A DNA stretch of 64,000 bases. Source: CAZVPF01 sp964628195. GTDB taxonomy: Bacteria > Planctomycetota > Phycisphaerae > Sedimentisphaerales > Anaerohalosphaeraceae. Below, in pieces: positions 51,648 through 60,834 of the stretch. The position numbers and the translations under genes were made by a program. A model generated the notes under the pieces. That model worked only from the letters and a program-made list of their open reading frames with translations. It ran no database searches and was not told the origin of the DNA. The stretch is from positions 11,755-75,754 of the forward strand of contig CAZVPF010000017.1 in assembly GCA_964628195.1 (NCBI GenBank), in the 5' to 3' direction. Position 1 is the first letter of the stretch; each line of letters opens with the position of its first letter.

Positions 51648-53056
51648 AGCTCGCCGGCTCGGCAGATAACGCCTTTATCACGTATCCATGGCTCGATAGC
51701 GTCTGTTATTATTTCCGCGAAAGTCGGGTGGGCGTGGATGGTTCGATATATATCCGTTACAGTAAGCTCGTTGCGCATGGCAAGGGCGACCTCGTGTATC
51801 ATGTCCGTCGAGTGCGGCCCTATCCAGGCACAGCCGAGTATTATGCCCGTTTCGTTGTCTATGCAGAGCTTGACTTTACCGGATGCTTTGTTATATGCAA
51901 TCGCCGTTCCGCTTGACGAATATGACGATTCGAGCACTTTGACTTTTTCTCCCTTTTGCTTTGCCTGTCTTTCGGTAAGGCCGACCAATGCTATGTTCGG
52001 ATGAAGGTAGATACCGATTGGCACCGCTTTGCGGTCGTCGCAGTTTTCATAGCCTGCCGCGTTGTCACCGGCCACAAGACCCATGCGGTTGGCAAGGTGA
52101 GTATACTGGCGGTTTTCGGCGACATCGCCTGCCGCGAAAATATTTTCCACATTCGTTCTGCATCGTGTGTCGACAGGGATAATATCACCCTCAACCTTTA
52201 CACCGGCCGAGTCAAGATTAATACCCTTAACATTCGCCTTTCGGCCTACCGCGATCAGGGCATGGTCCGTTTTGAACTCACCACCGTCCGGCAGAGTCGT
52301 CACAATTTCATTTTCATCTGCCTGCATGTTTTCGACTTTCGCGCCGGTGATCACCTTTACGCCTTTTTCAGTTAAGCAGTCCCGGGCAAAATTCGAGACA
52401 TCTTCGTCTTCAAGCAGATCGAGCAGTCTTTCCTTCATTTCAACCAGAACCGTTTCTATTCCCAGCTCTGCGTACATGCACGCGAACTCGCAGCCTATGA
52501 CACCGCCGCCCATAATCAGTATGCTTTTCGGCAAATCCTCGGCGGTAAGGGCCTCGTTCGAGGTCCACAGTCTCGAACTTTCCCACGGCAGGAAGTCGGG
52601 CATTACGGTATTGGCGCCGGTGGCGATAATAATGCTTTCGGCGCGTATTTGTTTTTCTCCGTCGAGTTCCATTTCTACGGCCAGCGAGTTTTTGCCCGTA
52701 AACCGGCCGCGACCTTCCAGAAGCGTAATATTTTCATACTTTGACAAAGCTTTGTATGTGTCATTACGGAGTTTTTCAACTACCTCGGCAATACGGTTCA
52801 TAAATTTTCTACCGTCGGTTTTTATTTCCGGTACGCTGAATCCGAGCTCGTCGAACTTCGATGTTTCAAAAAGCGAGCCGCTTGCATGTAAAATTGCCTT
52901 TGTCGACATACAGCCGACGTTAAGACAAACCCCGCCGAGGTGATTCTGCTCGATAAGGCAAACTTTCTTTCCTCTTTTCGCCGCCTGTTTCGCCGCCGGA
53001 AGACCGCCAGGCCCGCCTCCAAGTACTGCTGTGTCGTAATTTTCAGAAGATGTCAT
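51644..53056 (-). CDS. Dihydrolipoamide dehydrogenase-like flavoprotein
   Basis: A 470-residue FAD/NAD flavoprotein of the class I disulphide oxidoreductases. The redox pair is Cys44 and Cys49 (CLNVGC), the FAD loop GGGPGGLPAA, the NAD loop GGGVIGCEFA and the C-terminal base site HAHPTFAE. No 2-oxo-acid dehydrogenase or glycine-cleavage gene is near, so it may serve another redox partner. GGGGAAAG precedes the ATG. The stop overlaps the S2P gene on the other strand. Confidence 0.92.
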   Translation of the reverse strand: MTSSENYDTAVLGGGPGGLPAAKQAAKRGKKVCLIEQNHLGGVCLNVGCMSTKAILHASGSLFETSKFDELGFSVPEIKTDGRKFMNRIAEVVEKLRNDTYKALSKYENITLLEGRGRFTGKNSLAVEMELDGEKQIRAESIIIATGANTVMPDFLPWESSRLWTSNEALTAEDLPKSILIMGGGVIGCEFACMYAELGIETVLVEMKERLLDLLEDEDVSNFARDCLTEKGVKVITGAKVENMQADENEIVTTLPDGGEFKTDHALIAVGRKANVKGINLDSAGVKVEGDIIPVDTRCRTNVENIFAAGDVAENRQYTHLANRMGLVAGDNAAGYENCDDRKAVPIGIYLHPNIALVGLTERQAKQKGEKVKVLESSYSSSGTAIAYNKASGKVKLCIDNETGIILGCAWIGPHSTDMIHEVALAMRNELTVTDIYRTIHAHPTFAEIITDAIEPWIRDKGVICRAGEL

Positions 53057-53138
53057 AATTCTTTCCCCGAGTTTTTAACATAAAAGTAATATATCAAGGC
53101 ATTTCTAAAGATTGTAGACAATTGTCGTTTGTAATAAA

Positions 53139-53198
53139 TCAGGAATTTCCCTATTGAACACTGCGATAATCTCTAATAAACTGTTAATCAGTGAAAAA
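53139..53198 (+). promoter_or_regulatory. Stress-regulon element, copy c (before the response regulator)
   Basis: Core TTCCCTATTG at 53147-53156 and second half TAAACTGTTA at 53177-53186, the same 20-base spacing as copies a and b. The match with b extends further (ATCAGTGAAAAAG against TTCACTGAAAAAG). The leader to the ATG at 53335 is about 150 bases. Confidence 0.5.
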
Positions 53199-53334
53199 GA
53201 TCTCATACTTCTGCAGTGAGAGAGGAGTTGTTCAAGCGTGTCTTCTTTTTTTCCCGGCATTGTTTCTGTCTGTAATGTTGTTGATGTCGGTGTTAAATAA
53301 CTGATTATCAATGTTAGAATTAAGGGAAACAAAG

Positions 53335-53982
53335 ATGACTATCAAAGTTTTAATAGCAGAGGACCACCAGATACTGGTAGACGGTCTAAATTCGATGCTC
53401 GACAAAGCAGATGACATCGAGGTAGTTGGTTCTGTTTGCAGCGGCACCGATGTTGTGAATATGGTCAGGGAGCTGAAGCCTGATGTGGTGCTGATGGATA
53501 TCAGCCTGCCGGGGATGAACGGCGTTGATGTTACGCGTGTCATTAATCGTGATTTTGATAACGTAAAGGTTCTGGCCCTGTCGATGCACTCCGAAAAGAA
53601 ATTCATCATCGAGATGTTAAAGGCCGGTGCGTGCGGTTATATGCTCAAGGACACCGCTTTTGATGAGATAGTCCGGGCGATACAAACTGTCTATGAATCG
53701 AATAATTATCTGAGCCCGTCTATAACCGACGTCGTAATCCAGAACGCTCTCAGCGATGGAGACAAAGAAGCTAACGTTTATAATTCACTTACCGACAGAG
53801 AGAGACAGGTGCTGCAGCTTCTTTCCGAGGGGCGAACCACAAAACAGGCAGCAGCGGATCTTCACATCAGTCCCAAAACCGTCGAAACCCACCGTGCCAA
53901 GATAATGGACAAGCTGGAACTTGACAACCTTGCCGAACTTACGAAGTACGCCTTGAAAGAGGGTCTTACTTCGTTAAAATAG
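53335..53982 (+). CDS. NarL/FixJ-type response regulator
   Basis: A 215-residue regulator with a receiver domain (phosphoacceptor Asp55 in VVLMDISLPG; acidic pocket EDH at residues 9-11) and a LuxR-type HTH (about 150-212; LTDRERQVLQLLSEGRTTKQAA, then HISPKTVETHRAKIMDKL). No histidine kinase gene is in the window, so it is an orphan here. ATG 53335 has AAGGGA 7 bases upstream and is preferred over ATG 53311. It has a shared control element upstream and is the best local candidate to bind such sites. Confidence 0.93.
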   Translation: MTIKVLIAEDHQILVDGLNSMLDKADDIEVVGSVCSGTDVVNMVRELKPDVVLMDISLPGMNGVDVTRVINRDFDNVKVLALSMHSEKKFIIEMLKAGACGYMLKDTAFDEIVRAIQTVYESNNYLSPSITDVVIQNALSDGDKEANVYNSLTDRERQVLQLLSEGRTTKQAAADLHISPKTVETHRAKIMDKLELDNLAELTKYALKEGLTSLK

Positions 53983-54057
53983 CGCCTTTTCAGCCGGTTT
54001 TCTCCGCCCAAATCAGCAATAAGTTTAATTAAACCCCTTTCCTGACGCATGGAAAGA

Positions 54058-54073
54058 GTTAAATAGGGTATTC
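54058..54073 (-). promoter_or_regulatory. Stress-regulon element, inverted copy g
   Basis: On the minus strand this reads GAATACCCTATTTAAC, agreeing with the core consensus. It faces copy d, 16 bases away on the plus strand, giving an inverted pair between the regulator gene and the DUF2383-like gene. Confidence 0.4.
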
Positions 54074-54088
54074 TTTGTGTCCATTTCA

Positions 54089-54133
54089 GATATATCCCGA
54101 TTTAAACGTGCTGTGACTATGCCGTAGTATATA
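54089..54133 (+). promoter_or_regulatory. Stress-regulon element, copy d with likely -10
   Basis: Core ATCCCGATTT at 54094-54103 continues AAAC, and TAGTATATA follows at 54125-54133. TTAAAC and TAGTAT are 17 bases apart and suit -35 and -10 boxes. The ATG is 26 bases on. Copy e (61551) shares core and TAGTATATA. Confidence 0.5.
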
Positions 54134-54158
54134 TGGTGTTTAAGAAAGAAAGCAGCAA

Positions 54159-54614
54159 ATGATTTCGCAAATAATATTAAATAAACTCAGCGACATATCG
54201 ATAAGACTAAAGGACGTTGCAGGCGTGTTTCTTTCAGCCGCAAAAAATGTTCGCAGGGACAGCGTCAGGTACAGGCTCTACTCGAGGTCACAGAAGATTC
54301 TTGTTTTCTCGGTCGTTGTTGAACAGGCGCTTATGGAATGCGGGGTATCTCCGAACTATGCAATGTCGCCCGATGCGGAGGCAGAGTGTTTTTTAATTGA
54401 TGAAAAGATATCATCGGGAGTCAACAGGGATATCAAAACCCTCGACAAGTGTCTAAGCATTGAAAAGAAACTGCTGGCACTTTATGATCAGATAAGTGAA
54501 TTTGCTCTGCCGGAAAACATCGACCCTTTTGTAAAAACACAGAAAAAGAGCCTTAAGATTGATCACAAAAGGCTTGAAAGATTTAAAGAGGAAATACTTT
54601 GCGTTAATAATTAA
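54159..54614 (+). CDS. DUF2383-like four-helix-bundle protein
   Basis: A 151-residue all-helical protein without signal or membrane segments. Its first half (LNKLSDISIRLKDVAGVFLSAAKNVRRDS, then a helix with EQALMECG) resembles the DUF2383/PA2169 family, ferritin-like four-helix proteins often found in stress loci; the ligand is unknown. The match is by pattern and I give it moderate weight. It begins after AAGAAAG and is followed 18 bases later by a DUF1328 gene, probably on the same transcript. Confidence 0.7.
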   Translation: MISQIILNKLSDISIRLKDVAGVFLSAAKNVRRDSVRYRLYSRSQKILVFSVVVEQALMECGVSPNYAMSPDAEAECFLIDEKISSGVNRDIKTLDKCLSIEKKLLALYDQISEFALPENIDPFVKTQKKSLKIDHKRLERFKEEILCVNN

Positions 54615-54631
54615 AATGAAAGGATTTTACA

Positions 54632-54853
54632 ATGAGTTTATTAGGCTGGGCATTTATCTTTTTCGTAGTGGCTTTGCTGGCCGCGCTTTTTGGTTTTACA
54701 GGAATCGCAGCCGCGGCCGCGTCAATAGCAAAGGTGCTGTTCTTCATTTTCCTTATCATCTTCATCCTCCTTCTGATCGCAAGTGCCTTTGCCGGGCCTA
54801 AATACAGGTGGCCCAGGAAGGTGATCGTAGAAGAAAAGAAGGAAAACGTTTGA
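54632..54853 (+). CDS. DUF1328 (UPF0391) small membrane protein
   Basis: A 73-residue protein with two membrane helices: LLGWAFIFFVVALLAALFGF, then an Ala-rich turn GIAAAAASIAKVLFFIFLII. This is the compact pattern of the DUF1328/YtjA family, which is stress-induced in several bacteria and of unknown function. It has an extra cytoplasmic tail (KYRWPRKVIVEEKKENV). Co-transcribed with the DUF2383-like gene. Confidence 0.9.
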   Translation: MSLLGWAFIFFVVALLAALFGFTGIAAAAASIAKVLFFIFLIIFILLLIASAFAGPKYRWPRKVIVEEKKENV

Positions 54854-54925
54854 TTGTAACCGGTTTGCCGATAAGACAATCCGGGTGTGAATTTTAACAG
54901 CATATTTTGTTATTAGAGGTTATAT

Positions 54926-57211
54926 ATGTGGCTTAAATGGCTGCCGTGGAAATTTGTAATACGAAAGCTCGCGAGGTCGCACGGTTTTCTCGACCCTGTA
55001 ATGATCTGGTCCTATTTCCAGAACTTCGCGCAGCCCTCCGAGGTTGCCGGGCCGATAGAGCTGATACGCGACAGCGCGATCTTTCATTCGCGTGGTCTTA
55101 TAAACTGCAGGGCGATTCCCCAGAACCAGGACTGGATATGGCCTTACTGGATCAACCAGCAGTTCAATCCTTATAATAAAACATTTATTCCCCGTGCCTT
55201 TTCGCTTACTTATGTGAATCTTACACAGCGAAACTGGACAGCCGTCGGTCAGCCGGACTGTGCTTATTACCCCATCGTCGACGCCGCAGGGCTTGTAATG
55301 CCCCACTGGGACGGCTGGTCGCTTGATTTTATGCTCCTTGATGGTGACGGTAATTTATACGCCCCGTCGAGGCACAGGGAAAAGCCCGACCAGGAGCTGA
55401 TATTTGAAGATGGGCATCTTTCGGTAATTACCGAGCATAACACTGACGGCTGCTCGCTCAAAGAAACGGTCAGTATGAAGATTGAAAACGCCTCGCCGGT
55501 GTGCAGTATAAAGCTGTCGACGAATTTAAATAAACACTGCCGCCTGATCGTTTCGCTTCGGCCCTACAACCCTGAAGGCATAAGCTTCGTGCATCAAATT
55601 GAATATGATGAAACTGTTAAAGGCTGGAATGTTAATAACAAGGACAGCGTTACGTTCGCCCGGCAGCCGGACCGGCATTTCCTGAGCGAGTACAAACACG
55701 GCGATGTAATTAATAATATGCTGGATGAAAGAACTATTTCCGAAGACAAAATCAAGTGCAAAATCGGCCTTGCCACGGCGGCTGCTGTGTTCGATATGCA
55801 GAAGGAAAGTTCAAACGAAATCGAGGTCAATGTCCCGCTCGATACAAGAAAGCCGCACATAAAACTCCCGCCGCCGAAACCTGCAAAGCAGGCCTGGCAA
55901 AGCAGCATGGGGGACTATTGCAGGATAAGCATTCCCGATCAGCGCAAGCAGTTTCTTTACGATACAGCCGTGCGAACCGTATTGATGCATTCGAACGAAA
56001 AGGAAGTTTACCCCGGCCCGTTCACTTATAAAAAGTTCTGGTTCCGAGACGCCTCGTTCATTCTTTACGCGATGCTATGCGCAAATGTACCGCATCGGGT
56101 TAAAAAGGTTCTGGACACTTACCCGCACAAACAGAATTTGAACGGATATTTTCAGTCGCAGCACGGCGAATGGGACTCGAACGGCCAGGCGCTTTGGATA
56201 ATGGACCAGTACCGCAGGTTCGTAAATGAGACACCGGATGAAAATTGGCAGAAATCCGTCGAAAAAGGTGCAGACTGGATAATTCGCAAATGCACCAGTC
56301 CCGACAACGGCACGGACCATGCGGGGCTTTTGCCGGCAGGTTTCAGCGCCGAGCATTTCGGCCCGAACGATTTTTACTACTGGGACGATTACTGGGCGGT
56401 CGCCGGTTTAAGAAGCGCTGCTGATATATTGCAGCGGGCAGGTGACAGCTCAGCCGCCAGCCGATTAACGCAGCAGGCCGGCAGGCTTATAGAGAGCATT
56501 GAAAAAAGCATAAACGCTGTTCAGCAGCGCCTTGGGGTTAAGGGCATACCGGTTTCATGCAACCGGCGAATGGACTCGGCGGCGATTGGTTCGCTTGTTT
56601 GCAGGTATCCGACACAGGTGTATTCGCGCGGCGATGAAAAGCTGCTTGCTACGGCTGAACATATCTTCAATAAGCATTGTTTCAACAACGGTTTCCTACT
56701 CGATGTGTCGCATTCGGGCATAAACGCGTATTTAACTATACATCTTGCACAGGTGTTCATGCAGGCCGGTGACGAAAGATTCATGCCGCTGGAAGACGAA
56801 CTGACAAGGCTTGCAACACCGACGGGTCAGTGGCCCGAGGCCATTCACCCGCAAACCGAGGCCGGCTGTATGGGCGACGGACAGCACGTCTGGGCCGCTG
56901 CGGAATGGGTTACGTTCATGCGCAACTCGCTGCTTTATGAAGACATTGGCGAAAAGTCGCTCGTTCTCGGCGCGGGCATACACACTGACTGGAGCAGCCC
57001 GGGCAAAAATATAAAGATTGGTCCTGCCCCGACAATATGGGGAAAGCTCAGCCTGTCTTATACTTTCAGCGAACAAAGCTGCGATATCGAATTAGATGCC
57101 CAATGGCATGGTAATCCGGAAAATATCGCCGTGAGAATACCCGGTTTTGAAACTGCACAGGTTCAGCCCAGCGCAGGTTTTATAAAGGTCCACAGGAGAC
57201 AGCAGGCGTGA
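54926..57211 (+). CDS. Six-hairpin glycosidase-like protein
   Basis: A 761-residue cytoplasmic protein with an N-terminal beta domain (about 1-310) and an (alpha/alpha)6 barrel (about 320-660), as in GH15, GH63 and amylo-alpha-1,6-glucosidase-type enzymes. FTYKKFWFRDASFI, YYWDDYWAVAGL and TGQWPEAIHPQTEAG probably carry the acidic catalytic pair. I cannot name the substrate; trehalose, glycogen or a glycolipid headgroup all fit the context of TreT and the next GT4. The gene overlaps the next by 4 bases (GTGA). Confidence 0.75.
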   Translation: MWLKWLPWKFVIRKLARSHGFLDPVMIWSYFQNFAQPSEVAGPIELIRDSAIFHSRGLINCRAIPQNQDWIWPYWINQQFNPYNKTFIPRAFSLTYVNLTQRNWTAVGQPDCAYYPIVDAAGLVMPHWDGWSLDFMLLDGDGNLYAPSRHREKPDQELIFEDGHLSVITEHNTDGCSLKETVSMKIENASPVCSIKLSTNLNKHCRLIVSLRPYNPEGISFVHQIEYDETVKGWNVNNKDSVTFARQPDRHFLSEYKHGDVINNMLDERTISEDKIKCKIGLATAAAVFDMQKESSNEIEVNVPLDTRKPHIKLPPPKPAKQAWQSSMGDYCRISIPDQRKQFLYDTAVRTVLMHSNEKEVYPGPFTYKKFWFRDASFILYAMLCANVPHRVKKVLDTYPHKQNLNGYFQSQHGEWDSNGQALWIMDQYRRFVNETPDENWQKSVEKGADWIIRKCTSPDNGTDHAGLLPAGFSAEHFGPNDFYYWDDYWAVAGLRSAADILQRAGDSSAASRLTQQAGRLIESIEKSINAVQQRLGVKGIPVSCNRRMDSAAIGSLVCRYPTQVYSRGDEKLLATAEHIFNKHCFNNGFLLDVSHSGINAYLTIHLAQVFMQAGDERFMPLEDELTRLATPTGQWPEAIHPQTEAGCMGDGQHVWAAAEWVTFMRNSLLYEDIGEKSLVLGAGIHTDWSSPGKNIKIGPAPTIWGKLSLSYTFSEQSCDIELDAQWHGNPENIAVRIPGFETAQVQPSAGFIKVHRRQQA

Positions 57212-58476
57212 ATATTCTGATGATGAGCAATACCTACCTGCCGCGGATAGGCGGTGTCGCAAACTCGGTCAAAGCCTTTACTGATGAGTACCGGCAGAGG
57301 GGGCATCGAACTGTCGTTGTCGCCCCGGACTACGAAGGGAAGGACGAAGACGAAACCGATGTTATACGGATACCCTCGATACAGCACTTCAGCAGTATTG
57401 ACTACTCTGTAATGCTGCCTATACCGGGTTTTCTTGAGTCCCAATTGAAAGACTTCAAACCTGATATTATTCATTCCCACCATCCGTTCCTTATCGGCAG
57501 CACAGCCCAGCGGGTTTCGGGGCGTTTCGGGATACCGCTTGTATTCACACATCACACGCGCTATGAACTTTACACCCATTACACGCCCGTTGAGTCGTCG
57601 AAAATGAAGAAATTTATAACAGCCCTTTCATGCGGTTATGAAAACCTCTGCGATTGTGTAATTGCGCCCAGTGAGTCCATAAGGGATATACTGCTCGAAC
57701 GCGGTGTTACAAGCCCCATCAAGATCGTGCCTACCGGCGTGTATGTAAATGAATATAATAACGGTGACGGAGGGCAAACCAGGGATAAATACAATATCCC
57801 GCAGGACGCGTTCGTTGCAGGTTATGTAGGCAGAATAGCCCAGGAAAAAAATCTCATATTCCTGTCGCAGGCTGTGGTTAAATTTCTCAAAAAGAATAAA
57901 AACGCTTACTTTTTACTGGTCGGCAAGGGCCCGGTGAAAGAGCAGATACACAAGTATGTAAAAGACAAGGGTGTTTCTGAAAGGGTAATACTTACCGGCC
58001 CACTAAGGGGAAAAGATCTTATAAACGCATATCACGCACTTGATGTATTTGTCTTCGCATCTCATACCGAGACCCAGGGAATGGTGATAACCGAAGCGAT
58101 GGCTGCCCGACTGCCTGTTGTTGCACTTGACGCTACGGGAATAAGGGAAGTGGTTAGCAATGGCGATAACGGGTTTCTGATAAAGAAAGAAAGCAAAAAA
58201 GACTTTGCCGAAGCATTGTCGAAAATCGCCGGTTTCAGCAATGAGAAAACAGAAAGAATGAAACAGCGGGCTTATGCGACAGCCGAAAAATTTTCCATGC
58301 AAAATTCTGTCAGCTCCATGCTTGATATTTACCGAGACACCGTGAAAGATTATAATAAGGCCGCGCCGAAGGATGAAAGTTTCTGGCAAACCGCGCTACA
58401 GCAGGTAAAAACGGAGTTGTCCATGTTCAACAATGCTCTGAAAGCGGTTGACGAGGCCTTGTCCGGCAAGAGTTGA
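57208..58476 (+). CDS. GT4 glycosyltransferase
   Basis: A 422-residue retaining glycosyltransferase with two Rossmann domains. N-terminal MSNTYLPRIGGVANSV, then HSHHPFLIGS and THHTRYELYTHY, and the C-terminal HTETQGMVITEAMAARLPVVAL with the conserved E-x7-E. It is closest in style to diacylglycerol glucosyltransferases and PimB/MgtA-like lipid glycosyltransferases, so glycolipid synthesis is likely. It starts at GTG 57208, coupled to the glycosidase. A C-terminal helical extension of about 40 residues is extra. Confidence 0.87.
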   Translation: MNILMMSNTYLPRIGGVANSVKAFTDEYRQRGHRTVVVAPDYEGKDEDETDVIRIPSIQHFSSIDYSVMLPIPGFLESQLKDFKPDIIHSHHPFLIGSTAQRVSGRFGIPLVFTHHTRYELYTHYTPVESSKMKKFITALSCGYENLCDCVIAPSESIRDILLERGVTSPIKIVPTGVYVNEYNNGDGGQTRDKYNIPQDAFVAGYVGRIAQEKNLIFLSQAVVKFLKKNKNAYFLLVGKGPVKEQIHKYVKDKGVSERVILTGPLRGKDLINAYHALDVFVFASHTETQGMVITEAMAARLPVVALDATGIREVVSNGDNGFLIKKESKKDFAEALSKIAGFSNEKTERMKQRAYATAEKFSMQNSVSSMLDIYRDTVKDYNKAAPKDESFWQTALQQVKTELSMFNNALKAVDEALSGKS

Positions 58477-58483
58477 AAAAAAT

Positions 58484-60820
58484 ATGCTCTCTAAGATCGG
58501 TAAATTATATTATTTTTTCAAAAGAACCCTTACCAGGGCAAACTTTTATGTCCGTTTGATGCGGCTGGACAGCAGGAATAAGGGACAGAAGGGGCGCGGC
58601 CTCGTAATGATCCAGGTAGACGGGCTGGCAAAAAATCAACTCGAAAAGGCATTTCAAAAAAACAGGCTCCCTTTTCTCAAGTCACTTCTTGAAAAGCAAA
58701 AATACAATATGTACCGTCATTACCCGGGATTTCCATCCACGACCCCCGCTGTTCAGGCCGAGCTGCTTTACGGTGTTAAACAGGCCGTGCCGGGTTTCAG
58801 CTTCTTCGATAAACAGCGGCAGCGAAACGAAGTGATGCTCGACCCTTTCGAGGCCCAGAAAATAGAGAGGGAAATAGCTTCAAAAGCAAAAGGCCTCCTC
58901 GAGGGGGGAAGCGCATACTGCGATATATACTCAGGCGGCGCGGAGGAGACGCACTTTTGCGTTGCCGACTTTTCACCTGAGGGTTTGTTCCGTCACAGGT
59001 ATCCGATTGGCTTTATTTTGCTGACACTGCTGAATATTCCCGCGCTTATTAGAATGGGCACCCTGATAGTGCTCGAGTTTTTCCTTGCCCTGTTCGAAGC
59101 CGTTCGGGGAATAACAACCGGCAAGGGCTTCAGGCAGGAACTCCAGTTCATACCGTCAAGGGTCGGCACTTGCATATTTCTGCGTGAACTCGCCGTAACC
59201 GGCGCAAAGATAGATATCGCCCGCAACATGCCGATTATACATATGAATTTTCTCGGTTATGATGAACAGAGTCATCGGCGCGGCCCGTCGTCAAACTTCG
59301 CTCACTGGTCCCTGCAGGGGATCGACGATGCGATAAAGAGGGTTTACAGGGCCGCGCAGTCTTCGCCCGGCAGGGATTACGATGTCTGGATTTATTCCGA
59401 CCATGGCCAGGAGAACACTGCAAGCTTTGCCCGGTGGTACGGTCGGACAATTAATGATGCCGTTGCCTCTCAGATCGATATAGCACAGATAAACAACTCG
59501 GACGGTGATACCGACCGCAGGGATAACGTCTACCCCGGGATTAAACCAAAGAATAAGCAAACAGAGCATAAGCCTGAAAAACTCGTCGTTTCAGGTATGG
59601 GGCCCGTAGGGCATGTTTATATCCCTGTGGAGATGGATGCCCAAAAAAAAGCGGAAATTTGCAGCAAGCTCGTAAAAAACGCGAACGTGCCGCTCGCTGC
59701 ATTTCCCGATCAAAACGATAAAGTGCGTGCTTTCACTATTGACGGTGAATTTGTATTGCCGGACCAGGCAGGTGAAATTTTCGGCTCCGACCACCAGTAT
59801 CTTAAACCACTCGCGGAGGATTTTGTAAAGTTCTGCAGCCATAAGTATGCCGGTGATATTGCGATACTTGGATTCAATCCGAAGGGTGAACATTTTTCTT
59901 TCCCGAACGAGAACGGCTCACATGGCGGGCCCGGCAGGGGTGAAACAGATGCATTCGCGATATTGCCCTGTGACGTGCATATTGACGACGCCAAAGGATA
60001 TATTCGTCCTGTCGACATTTACAACGCGGCGCAGAACTTTCGCACCGAATACACCTCGCGCAAGCTCGACCTGGAAACCGTAGAAAAGGACCACCTTCGG
60101 CTGATGACCTATAACGTGCATTCCTGTGTGGGGCTTGACGGCAAGGTCTCCATTGAACGCATCGCAAGGGTTATTGCCCAGAACAAGCCTGATATTGTCG
60201 CACTTCAGGAACTCGACCACGGCAGAAAAAGAACCCAGAATTATAACCAGGCAGCCGAAATCGCCAAGCTGCTCAACATGGAATACCATTTTCATCCGCT
60301 GGTAAAGGTTAAGACGGAAAAATACGGTGACGCAATCTTGAGCAGGCTTCCGATCCGCGAAGTGAAAAAACACACACTGCCAAAGCCCGGCAACATGAAA
60401 TGGCTTGAAACACGTGGTGCTATTGAAATAACAATATCCGTCAATAAAACGCAAATCAGGATTGTTAACACGCATCTCGGTCTCACTGCGCGCGAAAAGC
60501 AAATGCAGATCGATTACATTCTCGAAAAGATACTTGCCGAAAACAACAGGGTTGAGAACACAGTTTTATGCGGCGACTTCAACTTCTCCCCAAAATCTTC
60601 CTACTATAAAAAGGTAACCGAATGTTTAGACTGTAAGAACAGCGGAGAAATGTCTTTCAGGACCTGGCCCAGCCGGTACCCACTGGCACGCATCGATCAC
60701 GTATTTTTCAAAGGCGATATTGAAATCATCACCGCGGAGACACCTCGCAACGACCTTGCTGAAATGGCATCCGATCATCTTCCAATAGTTTCGTGTTTCA
60801 GGGTCCCGCCCGGCGAATGA
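58484..60820 (+). CDS. Fusion of alkaline-phosphatase-type phosphodiesterase and EEP domain
   Basis: A 778-residue two-domain protein. Residues 1 to about 525 are a type I phosphodiesterase/nucleotide pyrophosphatase-like domain (MIQVDGLAKNQL, FPSTTPAVQAELLYG with the likely Thr nucleophile, VWIYSDHGQE, NGSHGGPGRGETDAF) holding one hydrophobic segment of 30-40 residues near 175-210. Residues from about 537 are an endonuclease/exonuclease/phosphatase fold (MTYNVHSC at 541, VALQELDHG, NTHLGLTA, GDFNFSP, ASDHLPIV). Both catalytic sets look intact. ATG 58484 comes 7 bases after the GT4 stop. Lipid or glycolipid phosphodiester turnover is my best guess. Confidence 0.85.
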   Translation: MLSKIGKLYYFFKRTLTRANFYVRLMRLDSRNKGQKGRGLVMIQVDGLAKNQLEKAFQKNRLPFLKSLLEKQKYNMYRHYPGFPSTTPAVQAELLYGVKQAVPGFSFFDKQRQRNEVMLDPFEAQKIEREIASKAKGLLEGGSAYCDIYSGGAEETHFCVADFSPEGLFRHRYPIGFILLTLLNIPALIRMGTLIVLEFFLALFEAVRGITTGKGFRQELQFIPSRVGTCIFLRELAVTGAKIDIARNMPIIHMNFLGYDEQSHRRGPSSNFAHWSLQGIDDAIKRVYRAAQSSPGRDYDVWIYSDHGQENTASFARWYGRTINDAVASQIDIAQINNSDGDTDRRDNVYPGIKPKNKQTEHKPEKLVVSGMGPVGHVYIPVEMDAQKKAEICSKLVKNANVPLAAFPDQNDKVRAFTIDGEFVLPDQAGEIFGSDHQYLKPLAEDFVKFCSHKYAGDIAILGFNPKGEHFSFPNENGSHGGPGRGETDAFAILPCDVHIDDAKGYIRPVDIYNAAQNFRTEYTSRKLDLETVEKDHLRLMTYNVHSCVGLDGKVSIERIARVIAQNKPDIVALQELDHGRKRTQNYNQAAEIAKLLNMEYHFHPLVKVKTEKYGDAILSRLPIREVKKHTLPKPGNMKWLETRGAIEITISVNKTQIRIVNTHLGLTAREKQMQIDYILEKILAENNRVENTVLCGDFNFSPKSSYYKKVTECLDCKNSGEMSFRTWPSRYPLARIDHVFFKGDIEIITAETPRNDLAEMASDHLPIVSCFRVPPGE

Positions 60821-60834
60821 AAATATATTCGCGG

